Assembly: GCF_038396755.1 (NCBI RefSeq)
Contig: NZ_CP149822.1
Location: forward strand, 1,674,001 to 1,738,000
Reading direction: 5' to 3'
DNA length: 64,000 nucleotides
Origin: Chitinophaga pollutisoli
Lineage (GTDB): Bacteria; Bacteroidota; Bacteroidia; Chitinophagales; Chitinophagaceae
In this document: one piece after another, positions 17,603 through 27,047 of the stretch
Position numbering within the stretch: position 1 is the first letter of the stretch
Layout of the letters: each line of letters begins with the position of its first letter
The notes under the pieces: generated by a model
What the model saw: only the letters and a program-made list of their open reading frames with translations
What the model was told of the DNA's origin: nothing
Databases searched by the model: none
Translations under genes and position numbers: made by a program

Positions 17603-17992
17603 TTATTTGCGTTTCACATCGAACCAAACGTCGGAAACATCTTCCGGATCGCCGTTATAGTTGATCTGCAGCTCCTCTCCCTTCTTGATGGCGCGGCGGG
17701 TTTTGATCGCCATGGTTTCCGCATCAAAATCCATCTCGTACTCACAGTTGGGCTCGTAAGAGTGGTTATAGATGGAGCAATACCCCAGGGCCACGCAGGA
17801 ACGGGTTTCCCGTACGCCCCAGAGGAAGATGTAATTGTGCAGCTTGGTGGTATCCGCTATCTGGGTATCGCTGTTGGACAATACCAGTACGGGCGACACC
17901 TCGATGGTAGTCCCGGCGGGGATGGCTTCTTTGGTGAAAACACCGCGGCCTTTTTCTTTTGTCTTCTGTATGTACAAATACGGCTTGATCAT
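17603..17992 (-). CDS. SET-domain protein
   Basis: The 129-residue protein is essentially a bare SET domain: KGRGVFTKEAIPAGT at the N-terminal strand, NHSYEPNCEY (the NHS-x-x-PN motif that builds the S-adenosylmethionine pocket), and GEELQINY near the end with the active-site tyrosine. SET proteins are lysine methyltransferases in eukaryotes. Small bacterial versions are common in Bacteroidota but their targets are mostly unknown. It has no pre- or post-SET cysteine cluster. It stands alone between the hut operon and the divergent bestrophin gene. Confidence 0.88.
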   Translation of the reverse strand: MIKPYLYIQKTKEKGRGVFTKEAIPAGTTIEVSPVLVLSNSDTQIADTTKLHNYIFLWGVRETRSCVALGYCSIYNHSYEPNCEYEMDFDAETMAIKTRRAIKKGEELQINYNGDPEDVSDVWFDVKRK

Positions 17993-18081
17993 AAATGACT
18001 TGGGAATAGATAAGCAGGGCGTAAATTAACACTAATACGCACACTAATCAAAATAAGCGCGACTGTTATTATTTTTGCTGC

Positions 18082-18963
18082 ATGATCAACTATAACCCTC
18101 GCGACTGGTTCACCTTTATTTTCCGCATCCATAAGGCGGATACCGTGAAGAAGCTCTACCCCATGTTCGTCGCCATGGCGATATACAGCGCAGTGATCGC
18201 CTGGCTGGAGCTGAACTTCGTGCGGGTGCAGGCGGAGAAAGACCACCTGAAGAACATTTCGGCTATGCACGGCCTGCTGGGTTTCGTGATATCCATGCTG
18301 CTCGTATTCCGCACCAACACGGCGTACGACCGGTGGTGGGAAGGCCGCAGGCAATGGGGGCTGCTGGTCAACTGCAGCCGCAACCTCGCCATGAAGCTGA
18401 AGGCCATGCTGCCCACGGGGCACCCGGCCGTGGCCTGGTTCGCAACCATGATCCCGAATTACGCGTATACGATGAAAGACCACCTGCGTGGGGAATTCCA
18501 CCCCCACAAGCTGGAAAATATGCCTGCCGAAGAACTGGAGCGCCTGGGCAAAGGGGGACATGTCCCCAACCGCATAGCCATCCTTATCCTGGAAAAAGTC
18601 AACGAGCTGCACCGCCAGCAGGTCATCTCGGGCGATCAGCTTATCACCATCAACAGCCAGCTGGAAGCATTCACCGACATCTGCGGCGCCTGCGAGCGTA
18701 TCAAGAATACGCCCATCCCGTTTTCGTACAGCGTTTTCCTCAAGAAATTCATTTTCTTTTACGTCATGACCCTGCCCATGGGATATGTGTTCGGGTTAGG
18801 ATACCTCGTGGTGCCCATGGTCGTTTTCATCTTCTACGTACTGGCGAGCCTCGAGCTAATCGCCGAAGAGATTGAAGATCCGTTCGGGAAAGACGCCAAC
18901 GACCTTCCCACCGAAACCATCTCGGCCAGTATCCGCCGCCACGTGCAGGAGATCATGCAGTAA
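18082..18963 (+). CDS. Bestrophin-family ion channel
   Basis: This 293-residue membrane protein has hydrophobic segments near residues 28-46 and 62-76 and two more around 210-260. It carries the bestrophin signature FRTNTAYDRWWEGRRQWG at about 77-94. Bacterial bestrophins form pentameric pores that conduct anions or cations. It precedes mgtE by 30 bp on the same strand, so the two ion-transport genes may be cotranscribed. Confidence 0.88.
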   Translation: MINYNPRDWFTFIFRIHKADTVKKLYPMFVAMAIYSAVIAWLELNFVRVQAEKDHLKNISAMHGLLGFVISMLLVFRTNTAYDRWWEGRRQWGLLVNCSRNLAMKLKAMLPTGHPAVAWFATMIPNYAYTMKDHLRGEFHPHKLENMPAEELERLGKGGHVPNRIAILILEKVNELHRQQVISGDQLITINSQLEAFTDICGACERIKNTPIPFSYSVFLKKFIFFYVMTLPMGYVFGLGYLVVPMVVFIFYVLASLELIAEEIEDPFGKDANDLPTETISASIRRHVQEIMQ

Positions 18964-18968
18964 TTACC

Positions 18969-18976
18969 TATTTTCG
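18969..18976 (+). promoter_or_regulatory. Possible -7 element (TATTTTCG) before mgtE
   Basis: This near match to TAnnTTTG lies 17 bp before the mgtE start. The -33 region would fall inside the bestrophin gene and shows no TTTG, so it is weak. Confidence 0.22.
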
Positions 18977-18993
18977 CGCTAGAGTCAGGATTT

Positions 18994-20370
18994 ATGGAAA
19001 ATGAAGCATTACTGGAAAAGTTCGAACAATTGGCCCGTGAGCAACAACCCCAGGAACTACGGTCGTTCCTGGACCACCAGCTCATTACGGACATCGCCGA
19101 GCTGATCTATGAAGACCCCGACCAGGCGTCGCTCATCATCAATAACCTGACGCTCAGCCGCGCAGCGGCGGCTTTCCGTATCCTGGAATTCCCGACCCAG
19201 GAAGAAATCATCCGCGACCTTCCCGCCACCAAAACCGCCGAGCTGCTCAACGAGCTGCCGCCCGACGACCGTACCGCTTTCCTCGAAGAACTGCCGGCGC
19301 AGGCCGTACAGGAGCTCATCAAACTCCTCGAACCGGAAGAAAGGAAAGTAACCCTTTCCCTCCTCGGCTACAAGGAAAACAGCGTGGGCCGCCTCATGAC
19401 ACCGGATTACATCGCCGCCCGCGCCCACTGGACCGTGGCGCAGGTGCTGAAGCACATCCGCATGTACGGCAAGGATTCCGAAACCATCGACGTTATTTAT
19501 ATCATCGACAGTCAGGGAAAGTTGCTCGACGACTTCCGGATCCGCGAGTTCCTCCTCGTATCCCCCGACACCGTGGTGGAAACGCTGATGGACGATCGGT
19601 TTGTGGCGCTCCATGTGAACGATGACCAGGAAGACGCCATCCAGACCTTCCGGCTCGAAAACCGGGTAGCCCTCCCCGTGCTCGACGCCGGCGGCGTCAT
19701 GCTCGGGATCGTCACCATCGACGACATCCTCTGGATCGCCAACGAAGAACATACGGAAGACATCCAGAAGATCGGCGGTACCGAGGCCCTGGACGAGCCC
19801 TACCTCGACATGCCCCTGATGCGCCTCATCAAAAAGCGCGTGGGCTGGCTGATCATCCTGTTCATTGGCGAAATGCTGACCGCCTCGGTGATGGCTTATT
19901 TTGAAGACGAGATCGCCAAAGCCGTGGTGCTCGCCATGTTCATCCCGCTGATTATTTCCAGTGGCGGCAACAGCGGATCACAGGCATCCACGCTTATCAT
20001 CCAGGCCATGGCGCTGGGTGAATTAACGATTAAAGACTGGTGGCGCGTCATGCGGCGCGAGATCGTTTCCGGCCTGATGCTGGGCAGTGTGCTGGGGATC
20101 ATCGGGTTTACCCGCATTATCATCTGGAACCAGTTTTTCCATACTTACGGGGAGCACACATTGCTCATCGGCGCAACGCTGGGCGTTTCGCTGATCGGCG
20201 TGGTGCTGTGGGGCACCTTCTCAGGCTCCATGCTGCCGCTTCTGCTCAAAAGAGCCGGCGCCGACCCGGCCAGTTCCAGTGCGCCTTTCGTGGCCACGCT
20301 GGTCGACGTTACCGGGCTGCTCATCTATTTCTCGGTGGCGTATATGTTCCTTCAGGGTATTTTATTGTAA
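18994..20370 (+). CDS. mgtE: Magnesium transporter MgtE
   Basis: The 458-residue protein has the MgtE domain order. An acidic N-domain repeat comes first (about 1-135, e.g. LLNELPPDDRTAFLEELPAQ), then a CBS pair (about 135-255), a plug helix, and five transmembrane helices (about 280-458). The pore stretch SGGNSGSQASTLI is present. The channel admits Mg2+ and is closed when the cytosolic domains bind Mg2+. It follows bestrophin, and its stop lies 1 bp from the convergent histidine phosphatase stop. Confidence 0.94.
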   Translation: MENEALLEKFEQLAREQQPQELRSFLDHQLITDIAELIYEDPDQASLIINNLTLSRAAAAFRILEFPTQEEIIRDLPATKTAELLNELPPDDRTAFLEELPAQAVQELIKLLEPEERKVTLSLLGYKENSVGRLMTPDYIAARAHWTVAQVLKHIRMYGKDSETIDVIYIIDSQGKLLDDFRIREFLLVSPDTVVETLMDDRFVALHVNDDQEDAIQTFRLENRVALPVLDAGGVMLGIVTIDDILWIANEEHTEDIQKIGGTEALDEPYLDMPLMRLIKKRVGWLIILFIGEMLTASVMAYFEDEIAKAVVLAMFIPLIISSGGNSGSQASTLIIQAMALGELTIKDWWRVMRREIVSGLMLGSVLGIIGFTRIIIWNQFFHTYGEHTLLIGATLGVSLIGVVLWGTFSGSMLPLLLKRAGADPASSSAPFVATLVDVTGLLIYFSVAYMFLQGILL

Positions 20371-20371
20371 A

Positions 20372-20914
20372 TCAGAAGCGCTTGCGGACCAGGCGGCTGC
20401 CTTTCCTCGTTTTGTGAATGATGAAGAGGTTGCTGTAGTCTTTACCCGCGATGCTGTCGATCCCCGGTTTTGCACCCAGGCTGCTGATGATGGGCAGCAG
20501 GGTATTGCTATGCCCGATAACGAGGAGACGCTTACCCCAGTCGTTGTGGCGGGAGATTTCATACAGCAGCGATTCGCCGGTGCTGTCGGGGGTATAGGTT
20601 ACCGTGTCGATACCCAGGTGAATCCGGAGGGAATCTCCGGTTTGCCGGGTGCGGCGGTAGGGAGTGGAATAGATGCGCTGGATGGAGGAGTCTTTCAGCA
20701 GGTGATACAGCTTGCCCGCACGGCGCTCGCCTTCCGGGGTGAGCGTGGAATCCGGACCGGGGTTCTTTTCGGCGTGGCGCACGAGGAAGAAAGTGCCGGT
20801 GAGGAACGTGGTGTCCTCGGCCACGGGGACCACCGCCCGCTCCTTTTGCTTCCCAGGCCCGCAGCTACCGAAAACCGCCAGCATCAAAGCACCAGCCATC
20901 AATTTACGCTTCAT
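20372..20914 (-). CDS. Histidine phosphatase family lipoprotein
   Basis: The 180-residue protein has a lipoprotein signal ending FGSC (Cys18). A histidine-phosphatase core follows, with LVRHAEK (Arg46, the phosphorylated His47) and the second histidine in VIGHSNT. The short SixA-like size and the extracytoplasmic anchor suggest a periplasm-facing phosphatase. Its substrate cannot be told. It converges on mgtE with a 1-bp gap and diverges from the S9 peptidase gene. Confidence 0.87.
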   Translation of the reverse strand: MKRKLMAGALMLAVFGSCGPGKQKERAVVPVAEDTTFLTGTFFLVRHAEKNPGPDSTLTPEGERRAGKLYHLLKDSSIQRIYSTPYRRTRQTGDSLRIHLGIDTVTYTPDSTGESLLYEISRHNDWGKRLLVIGHSNTLLPIISSLGAKPGIDSIAGKDYSNLFIIHKTRKGSRLVRKRF

Positions 20915-21010
20915 CGGGTTATCTTGTTTAGTATCTTGTGCATCAAATTATAAAATATCTCCAAGCAAACCAATAATCCATCGCCTGTTTACGGGTTTAT
21001 GCCAACACAC

Positions 21011-23365
21011 ATGAAACGCCTCACGCTACTCGCATTGCTTTGCTGGCCCCTTGCCGCTTTTTCGCAGCAAGCGCAGCCGCTCACCGTCGAAAAGATCATG
21101 CGCGACCCGAAATGGATCGGCACTTCCCCCGACAATATTTCCTGGGGTATCGACGGTAAAACTATCTATTTCAACTGGAATCCCGACAAAGCGCCGGCCG
21201 ATTCCCTTTATTCCATCCAGCTTTCCCAGCGCAAACCGGTAAAAACCGTTCCGGCCAGCCGGACGCAGATACAGGCGCTCCAGTCCGGGGAATACAACCA
21301 GGCCCGCACCCGCCTCGCTTACACCTGGCAGGGCGACGTCTGGCTCCGCGATCTCGAAAGCGGCAAAGACACCCGCATCACCCAAACTTCCGAGCTGGAA
21401 ACCGGCGCCGAATTCGGCTTCCACGACAGCCGTATCCTCTACCGCCGCGAACGCAATATTTACAGCTGGGACCTCACCACCGGCGCCACAGAGCAGCTGA
21501 CCGACTTCGTCATGGGCGCCAAACCCGCTAAACGCAGCGAATCTGTGTCTGACCAGGAACAACATCTCAAAAACCAGCAACAGGAATTGTTTGAAGTGCT
21601 CCGCGAGCGGAAAGCCAAATCCGACGCTGCCACCGCATACAATAACCATCTCCCCAAACCCCGCGCACTCCGCCCCCTTTACCTCGACGACCGCTCCCTC
21701 AACGACGCCCGCATGAGCCCGGACGGGCGCTTCGTCGTGTACCGCGTGTTCCGCGAAGGCATGGCCCGCGGCGCGGAGATCCCCACGTTTGTGACCGACA
21801 ACGGGTATACCGGCAGCGTGCGCACCAATGCCAAAGTGGGCAGTCCGCAAAGCCGTTACGAATCATTCGTCTACGACCGCGAGAAGGATACCTCCTTTGC
21901 CATCCGCACCCTCCAGATCCCCGGCATCTACGACAAACCGGATTACGTAAAAGATTACCCCCGCCGCGATACCGGCAAAACGGCGCGCCCCGTGATCATC
22001 AACGGACCGTATTGGTCGGAAAAAGGCACGCGCGCGATCGTGAATATCCGCGCGCAGGACAATAAAGACCGCTGGATCATGCTCCTCGACCCCGCAACGG
22101 GCACGCTCACGCCGCTTGACCGCCAGCGCGACGAAGCCTGGGTGGCAGGCCCCGGCATCAACTGGGGCAGCCTTGGCTGGATCAACGAGCAAACCTGCTG
22201 GTTCCAGAGCGAAGCCACCGGGTACAGCCATCTGTATACTTACAACGTAGCCACCGGCAAAAAGACCGCCCTCACTTCCGGGAAGTTCGAAGTACAGGAT
22301 GCGCAGCTGTCGAGGGATAAAAATCATTTTTACATCACGACCAACGAAGTGCATCCCGGCGAAAAGCAATTTTACAAATTAGCCGTTGCCGGCGGGAAAC
22401 CCGAGCGCATCACTACCATGGGCGGCGCGCATACGGTGAGCATCAGTCCGGACGAAAAGTGGATCGCCTACCGTTATTCCAACTCCAACCATCCCTGGGA
22501 GCTGTACATCCAGGAGAATAAGGCCGGCGCGAAGCCAGAACAGGTCACAAACCTGGCCATGAGCCCCGAGTTCCGCGCCTATCCCTGGCGCGAGGCCAAC
22601 GTGATCACTTTCACCGCACGCGACAAGGCGGACGTATACGCCAGGTTGTACACGCCCGAAACATCGAAGAAAAACGGCGCGGCCGTGGTTTTTGTTCATG
22701 GCGCGGGATACCTGCAGAACGCGCATAAATGGTGGAGCCAGTATTACCGCGAGTACATGTTCCATAACCTGCTCACCGATCTGGGCTACACCGTGCTCGA
22801 CATCGATTACCGCGGCAGCGCGGGCTACGGCCGCGACGTGCGCACCGGCATTTACCGGCATATGGGTGGCAAAGACCTCAGCGACCAGGTAGACGGCGCG
22901 AAATACCTCGTGCAGCAGCATGGCATCGATCCCAAACGCATCGGCATTTACGGCGGCAGCTACGGCGGGTTTATCACACTGATGGCGCTCTTCACTGAGC
23001 AGGATGCTTTCGCGGCCGGTGCGGCACTCCGCTCCGTGACCGACTGGGCGCATTACAACCATGGTTATACCAGCAACATCCTCAACGAACCGTATACCGA
23101 CAGCATCGCTTTCCGCCGCTCCTCCCCCATTTATTTCGCGGAAGGATTGAAAGGCAAGCTGCTGATGTGCCACGGCATGGTGGACACCAACGTGCATTTC
23201 CAGGACATTGTGCGGCTGACGCAGCGGTTGATCGAGCTTGGGAAAGACGGATGGGAACTGGCCGTTTATCCCGTCGAAGACCACGGGTTCACCGAACCGG
23301 CGAGCTGGACCGACGAATACAAGCGGATCCTGAAACTCTTTGAAAACGAACTGCAGCGCCATTAG
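21011..23365 (+). CDS. Secreted S9-family (DPP-IV-like) peptidase
   Basis: The 784-residue protein starts at MKRLTLLALLCWPLAAFSQQ, a clear signal peptide. The ATG four codons upstream was not used. An N-terminal beta-propeller (about 40-560) carries WD-like strands such as TSELETGAEFGFHDSRILY. The C-terminal alpha/beta-hydrolase domain has Ser650 in GGSYGG, Asp725 in MVDTNVHF and His758 in EDHGFT. Such enzymes cleave dipeptides, often after proline, in the periplasm. The stop codon lies inside the loop of the terminator that follows. Confidence 0.92.
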   Translation: MKRLTLLALLCWPLAAFSQQAQPLTVEKIMRDPKWIGTSPDNISWGIDGKTIYFNWNPDKAPADSLYSIQLSQRKPVKTVPASRTQIQALQSGEYNQARTRLAYTWQGDVWLRDLESGKDTRITQTSELETGAEFGFHDSRILYRRERNIYSWDLTTGATEQLTDFVMGAKPAKRSESVSDQEQHLKNQQQELFEVLRERKAKSDAATAYNNHLPKPRALRPLYLDDRSLNDARMSPDGRFVVYRVFREGMARGAEIPTFVTDNGYTGSVRTNAKVGSPQSRYESFVYDREKDTSFAIRTLQIPGIYDKPDYVKDYPRRDTGKTARPVIINGPYWSEKGTRAIVNIRAQDNKDRWIMLLDPATGTLTPLDRQRDEAWVAGPGINWGSLGWINEQTCWFQSEATGYSHLYTYNVATGKKTALTSGKFEVQDAQLSRDKNHFYITTNEVHPGEKQFYKLAVAGGKPERITTMGGAHTVSISPDEKWIAYRYSNSNHPWELYIQENKAGAKPEQVTNLAMSPEFRAYPWREANVITFTARDKADVYARLYTPETSKKNGAAVVFVHGAGYLQNAHKWWSQYYREYMFHNLLTDLGYTVLDIDYRGSAGYGRDVRTGIYRHMGGKDLSDQVDGAKYLVQQHGIDPKRIGIYGGSYGGFITLMALFTEQDAFAAGAALRSVTDWAHYNHGYTSNILNEPYTDSIAFRRSSPIYFAEGLKGKLLMCHGMVDTNVHFQDIVRLTQRLIELGKDGWELAVYPVEDHGFTEPASWTDEYKRILKLFENELQRH

Positions 23366-23380
23366 GCGCTGCTTTTTTTT
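23353..23380 (+). terminator. Intrinsic terminator overlapping the peptidase stop codon
   Basis: GCAGCGCC (23353-23360) pairs perfectly with GGCGCTGC (23365-23372) and is followed by eight T. The TAG stop occupies 23363-23365, inside the loop and first base of the right arm. Confidence 0.85.
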
Positions 23381-23383
23381 CGG

Positions 23384-23391
23384 TATATTTG
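23384..23391 (+). promoter_or_regulatory. Candidate -7 element (TATATTTG) for the TraB/GumN gene
   Basis: An exact TAnnTTTG match lies just after the preceding terminator, 24 bp before the start codon at 23415. No clear -33 is visible. Confidence 0.4.
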
Positions 23392-23414
23392 GATAGACCA
23401 TCCCTTCCAACCTT

Positions 23415-26400
23415 ATGATACTCCGGAAAATACTGGCACTGGGGGCCCTACTGTTGACCATTTCAATGACATCCGCGGCGCAGCAGCAGCCCCGGTATCA
23501 AGGACTTTTATGGGAGATAACCGGGAACGGTCTGCAAAAGCCTTCGTACCTTTTCGGCACCATGCACGTCAGCAGCAAGCTGGCATTTCACCTCAGCGAT
23601 TCTTTCTACCATTGCATCCGCCGTTCGGACATGGTCGCGCTGGAAACCAATCCGGAACAGTTGCAGGAAGACTTTGCACGGAGCCGCATGTTTTTCCTCG
23701 GCAGCATGGCTTCCCGCAGGCCGCCGCAACGTAAAACCCTTCCGGACCAGGCGTTTACCGTTTCAACTTATGCTGACGCGCTGGAAGCGGGGCTCGCCTA
23801 TCGCCCCGAAATGATCAATCATTTACTGTACCGTTCTTATTCCATGCAGGAAGATTTCGAAGAGAATACCTTCCTCGACATGTACATCTACCAGGTAGGC
23901 AGCAAACTCGGCAAGAAAGCGACCGGCGTCGAGAACTTCGACGAATCGGAGAAACTGATGTTTGAAGCCTACCGGGACGCGAGCCTCGACCGGCAGAACC
24001 GCCGGCCCGGCAGATCCGTTTCCCGCAACACGTCCGGCGAAATGCTGAACGATGCCTACCGCCGTGGCGACCTCGACTTGCTCGACTCCCTTTCCAACCG
24101 GCAATCCGAATCGCCCGCTTTCCTGGAAAAATTCCTCTATAAACGTAACGAGAACATGGCCGAAGCCATCGACTCCATCATCCGCCATACCAGCCTGTTT
24201 GCCGGCGTGGGCGCCGCCCACCTGCCCGGCGACCGTGGCGTGATTAATATGTTACGGAAGATGGGATACACGCTTCGTCCCGTACAATACGCCAACCGTG
24301 ACGGCAAGCAGAAAGACGAACTCGACAAGCTGAAAGCACCTGTGCAATTCCGGGAATATTTCCCTGCAGACCGTAGTTTTTACGTGGATGTGCCAGGTAA
24401 TCTTTTCAATTTCAGCCGGCTGCTGACTGTTAACCAGCTGCAGTATGCCGACCTGGCCAACGGCGCGTATTACCTCGTGTCGCGCATCAAAACGAATGCA
24501 TCCAGCCTGGGGCAAACCACGGCGGATGTGATGTCGCGGATCGACAGCTCGCTATATGAATTCGTGCCCGGCAAAATCACTTCCCTCAAAAAAATAACGC
24601 TGAACCAGCATCCCGGCTTCGCCATCGAAAGCCGCACGCGGCGGGGCGACTTACAGCGTTACCGCATATACGTTACACCTTTCGAAATCCTGATTTTCAA
24701 GATCAGCGGCAACGGCGATTACGCCGCCGGGCCCGAGGGCGACCGTTTCCTGTCTTCCATCCGGTTGCCGGAGGCGGAGAAGCAAAACGCGCCCTACATG
24801 TACCGTTCACCGAACGGGGCTTTTACCATCGAAACCTCCGCGCAGCCCTGGTTTTCCAATGCGGTAGCCACACCGGGGTTTACACAACGGCAGGAATTTG
24901 AGTTGAAAGACGCAACGAACAACAACCACTACCAGGTTTTCCGCATCCCGTTGCATAATTATAACAGGTTGGAAGAAGATACGGTGGAGCTGTCATTCGC
25001 GGAAGAAACGTATCGCGCTACCGCTTCGGTAAAGAAAACCACCGGCCGCAAGGCCTTCCGCTGGCAAAACCGGGATTGCATCGAAATGCAGTACGATAAT
25101 ACCGACAACTCGCATACCATCGCACGCTTTTTCATCCAGGGGCCGCACACCGTGCTCGTAACCGCCAGGTACACCGGCGATAAAAAAGCCGCGGAACGTT
25201 TCCTGTCGGGATACCGGCCGGAGCTGCCGCAATACGGCACCGTAAACGAGGAACGCGATACCATGCTGCTTTTCACGGTGCAGTCGCCCGTGAAATCCCT
25301 GCAGGACGATATGGCCGAAGCGCTCGACGAATCGCTGGCCTGGAACCGTTACAGCGCTGGGGAATCCCGTATCAAGACGCGCTGGTTCGTGGCAGACAGC
25401 ACGGGAGAGGCGATCCGCGTGACGGTCCGCAAGTACAATCCCTATTACTCGATCGACAGTTCGGAATACTGGCAGCGCGTGGTGGAAGGGCTCAGTGAAG
25501 AAAGCGACCTGGCCGTGGCTTCGAAAGAAAGATTTTCGAAGAATGGACAGGAAACAATGTTGCTCCGCATGCGCGACACCAACTCCTCACGGCAGATAAT
25601 GCACAAAGTGATCGTCAGCAACCATATGCGTTACTTACTGACATCGCTCATCGATTCCGCAGCGGGGCCGTCGGATTTTGTGAAAGGTTTCTTCGGGACT
25701 TTCCGTCCTGCTACGGACCCAATGGATTCCACGATGTTATTTTCATCCCGTGGCAGTGCGCTGATCCGGGATTTTCATGCAGCAGACAGTGCGTTGCGGG
25801 CATCGGCCCGTATGTCTGTCGGCATTGCCGAATTCAGGGATGCGGACGCACCGGGGCTCATCGGGCTGATAAAGGGATGGAGCGCGAAAGAGAAGGATTA
25901 CCTTTCCGTGAAATCGAGCCTGCTAGGAGGCCTGGGAACGCTGCATCACCCGGATGTGTTGCCGTACCTGAAGAGCGCGTACCTCGCGGCGGAAGACACT
26001 TCGTTGTTGCAGCAGGCCGTTGCGCGGGCGCTTCTCATGCAGAAAACGGCCGGCGCCAACACGCTGTTCAAGGAACTGGTGCTGACCGACATCCCCATCC
26101 TTAGCGACGGCGACCGCATCTACAACTGGTTCTTTCCCATGTACGATACGCTGCAACTCAGTTCCGGTTTGTTCCCCGAGCTGTTGCAGCTGACGGCCTT
26201 ATCCGAATACAAAAGCAATATTTACCGTTTCATGGCGCAGGCGGCCGACAGCAATGCGCTGGCGCCCGCGCTTTACGAAGACCACATCGGCCAGATCGCT
26301 TTCGATGCGCGCGGAGCTTTGCAGGCGCTGGTGAGCGAATCGCAGGAGCAGGAAGAAGATCCCGAAGGAAGGCCCGGATTTGAGCCGGCCAACGACGAGA

Positions 26401-26987
26401 TTGAACAGTTCGCGGTGCTGCTGCTTCCTTTCCGTGAAAAAAACAGGAACGCCGCCCGCTTCTTCAACAGCCTCGAAAAGCTGCGGCAACCGGCGCAGCA
26501 GATCAGTCTCATTTCGTTGTACCTGCGCCGTGGGGTACCGGTGAAAGACAGCCTGCTCCAGGCCATCGCCGCCCAGGACCTCTACCGTGCCCGGCTGTGG
26601 GACGAGCTGGAATCGATCGGGAAGTCCGCACGATTCCCGGAACGCTACCGCAAGCAGGAATTGCTGGCCCGGAGCATGCTCATGGCGGCCCCGGCGTGGG
26701 ACAACCGACTGGATTCCATTATTTTCCTCAGCAAGCAGGCCACTACTTTCCGACTGAAGAAAGGCACTATTTACTTCTACAAATGCCGCATGAAAAACCT
26801 CGACGATTGGTTCCTCGCAGTGAGCGGGCTGCAACCCAAAAACGCGGCGCATGTACGTGGCTCGGCAGCATTGCTGGAAGTAGCCGACAAACCGATGGAC
26901 AGCAAAGTGTCCGTAGCCACGCAGCAGGAAAAATTATTGCGGAAAGCGCGGTATAAATCGAGTATGCGGGCGATGTACGAAGAGTAG
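23415..26987 (+). CDS. Large composite TraB/GumN-family secreted protein
   Basis: The 1190-residue protein has a signal peptide (MILRKILALGALLLTISMTS). A TraB/GumN domain follows (about 28-295) with both GxxH motifs, GTMH at 48-51 and GAAH at 266-269. TIKI-type relatives are metalloproteases. Three similar PsbP/DcrB-like modules follow, each ending in a RFL-x-S-x-R or FV-x-G-F-x-x-T-x-R segment. The last 380 residues are alpha-helical and HEAT-like, beginning near LHHPDVLPYLKSAY. Most GumN proteins stop near 300 residues, so the rest is unusual. It is monocistronic, flanked by a promoter-like element and a terminator. Confidence 0.85.
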   Translation: MILRKILALGALLLTISMTSAAQQQPRYQGLLWEITGNGLQKPSYLFGTMHVSSKLAFHLSDSFYHCIRRSDMVALETNPEQLQEDFARSRMFFLGSMASRRPPQRKTLPDQAFTVSTYADALEAGLAYRPEMINHLLYRSYSMQEDFEENTFLDMYIYQVGSKLGKKATGVENFDESEKLMFEAYRDASLDRQNRRPGRSVSRNTSGEMLNDAYRRGDLDLLDSLSNRQSESPAFLEKFLYKRNENMAEAIDSIIRHTSLFAGVGAAHLPGDRGVINMLRKMGYTLRPVQYANRDGKQKDELDKLKAPVQFREYFPADRSFYVDVPGNLFNFSRLLTVNQLQYADLANGAYYLVSRIKTNASSLGQTTADVMSRIDSSLYEFVPGKITSLKKITLNQHPGFAIESRTRRGDLQRYRIYVTPFEILIFKISGNGDYAAGPEGDRFLSSIRLPEAEKQNAPYMYRSPNGAFTIETSAQPWFSNAVATPGFTQRQEFELKDATNNNHYQVFRIPLHNYNRLEEDTVELSFAEETYRATASVKKTTGRKAFRWQNRDCIEMQYDNTDNSHTIARFFIQGPHTVLVTARYTGDKKAAERFLSGYRPELPQYGTVNEERDTMLLFTVQSPVKSLQDDMAEALDESLAWNRYSAGESRIKTRWFVADSTGEAIRVTVRKYNPYYSIDSSEYWQRVVEGLSEESDLAVASKERFSKNGQETMLLRMRDTNSSRQIMHKVIVSNHMRYLLTSLIDSAAGPSDFVKGFFGTFRPATDPMDSTMLFSSRGSALIRDFHAADSALRASARMSVGIAEFRDADAPGLIGLIKGWSAKEKDYLSVKSSLLGGLGTLHHPDVLPYLKSAYLAAEDTSLLQQAVARALLMQKTAGANTLFKELVLTDIPILSDGDRIYNWFFPMYDTLQLSSGLFPELLQLTALSEYKSNIYRFMAQAADSNALAPALYEDHIGQIAFDARGALQALVSESQEQEEDPEGRPGFEPANDEIEQFAVLLLPFREKNRNAARFFNSLEKLRQPAQQISLISLYLRRGVPVKDSLLQAIAAQDLYRARLWDELESIGKSARFPERYRKQELLARSMLMAAPAWDNRLDSIIFLSKQATTFRLKKGTIYFYKCRMKNLDDWFLAVSGLQPKNAAHVRGSAALLEVADKPMDSKVSVATQQEKLLRKARYKSSMRAMYEE

Positions 26988-27013
26988 TAATTTTTACTGG
27001 TACGATATGATGC

Positions 27014-27047
27014 AAGGGAATTCGCGGCCGCGGGTTCCCTTCTTTTA
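27014..27047 (+). terminator. Terminator of the TraB/GumN gene
   Basis: AAGGGAA (27014-27020) pairs with TTCCCTT (27035-27041). The stem continues through two G-T and three G-C pairs to a GGCC loop and is followed by CTTTTAT. Confidence 0.65.

Noticed and set aside
27018..27032. GAATTCGCGGCCGC, which looks like an EcoRI/NotI cloning linker
   Set aside because: The bases form the inner part of a continuous terminator stem and the flanks are normal chromosomal sequence with no vector, so a chance match is more likely.
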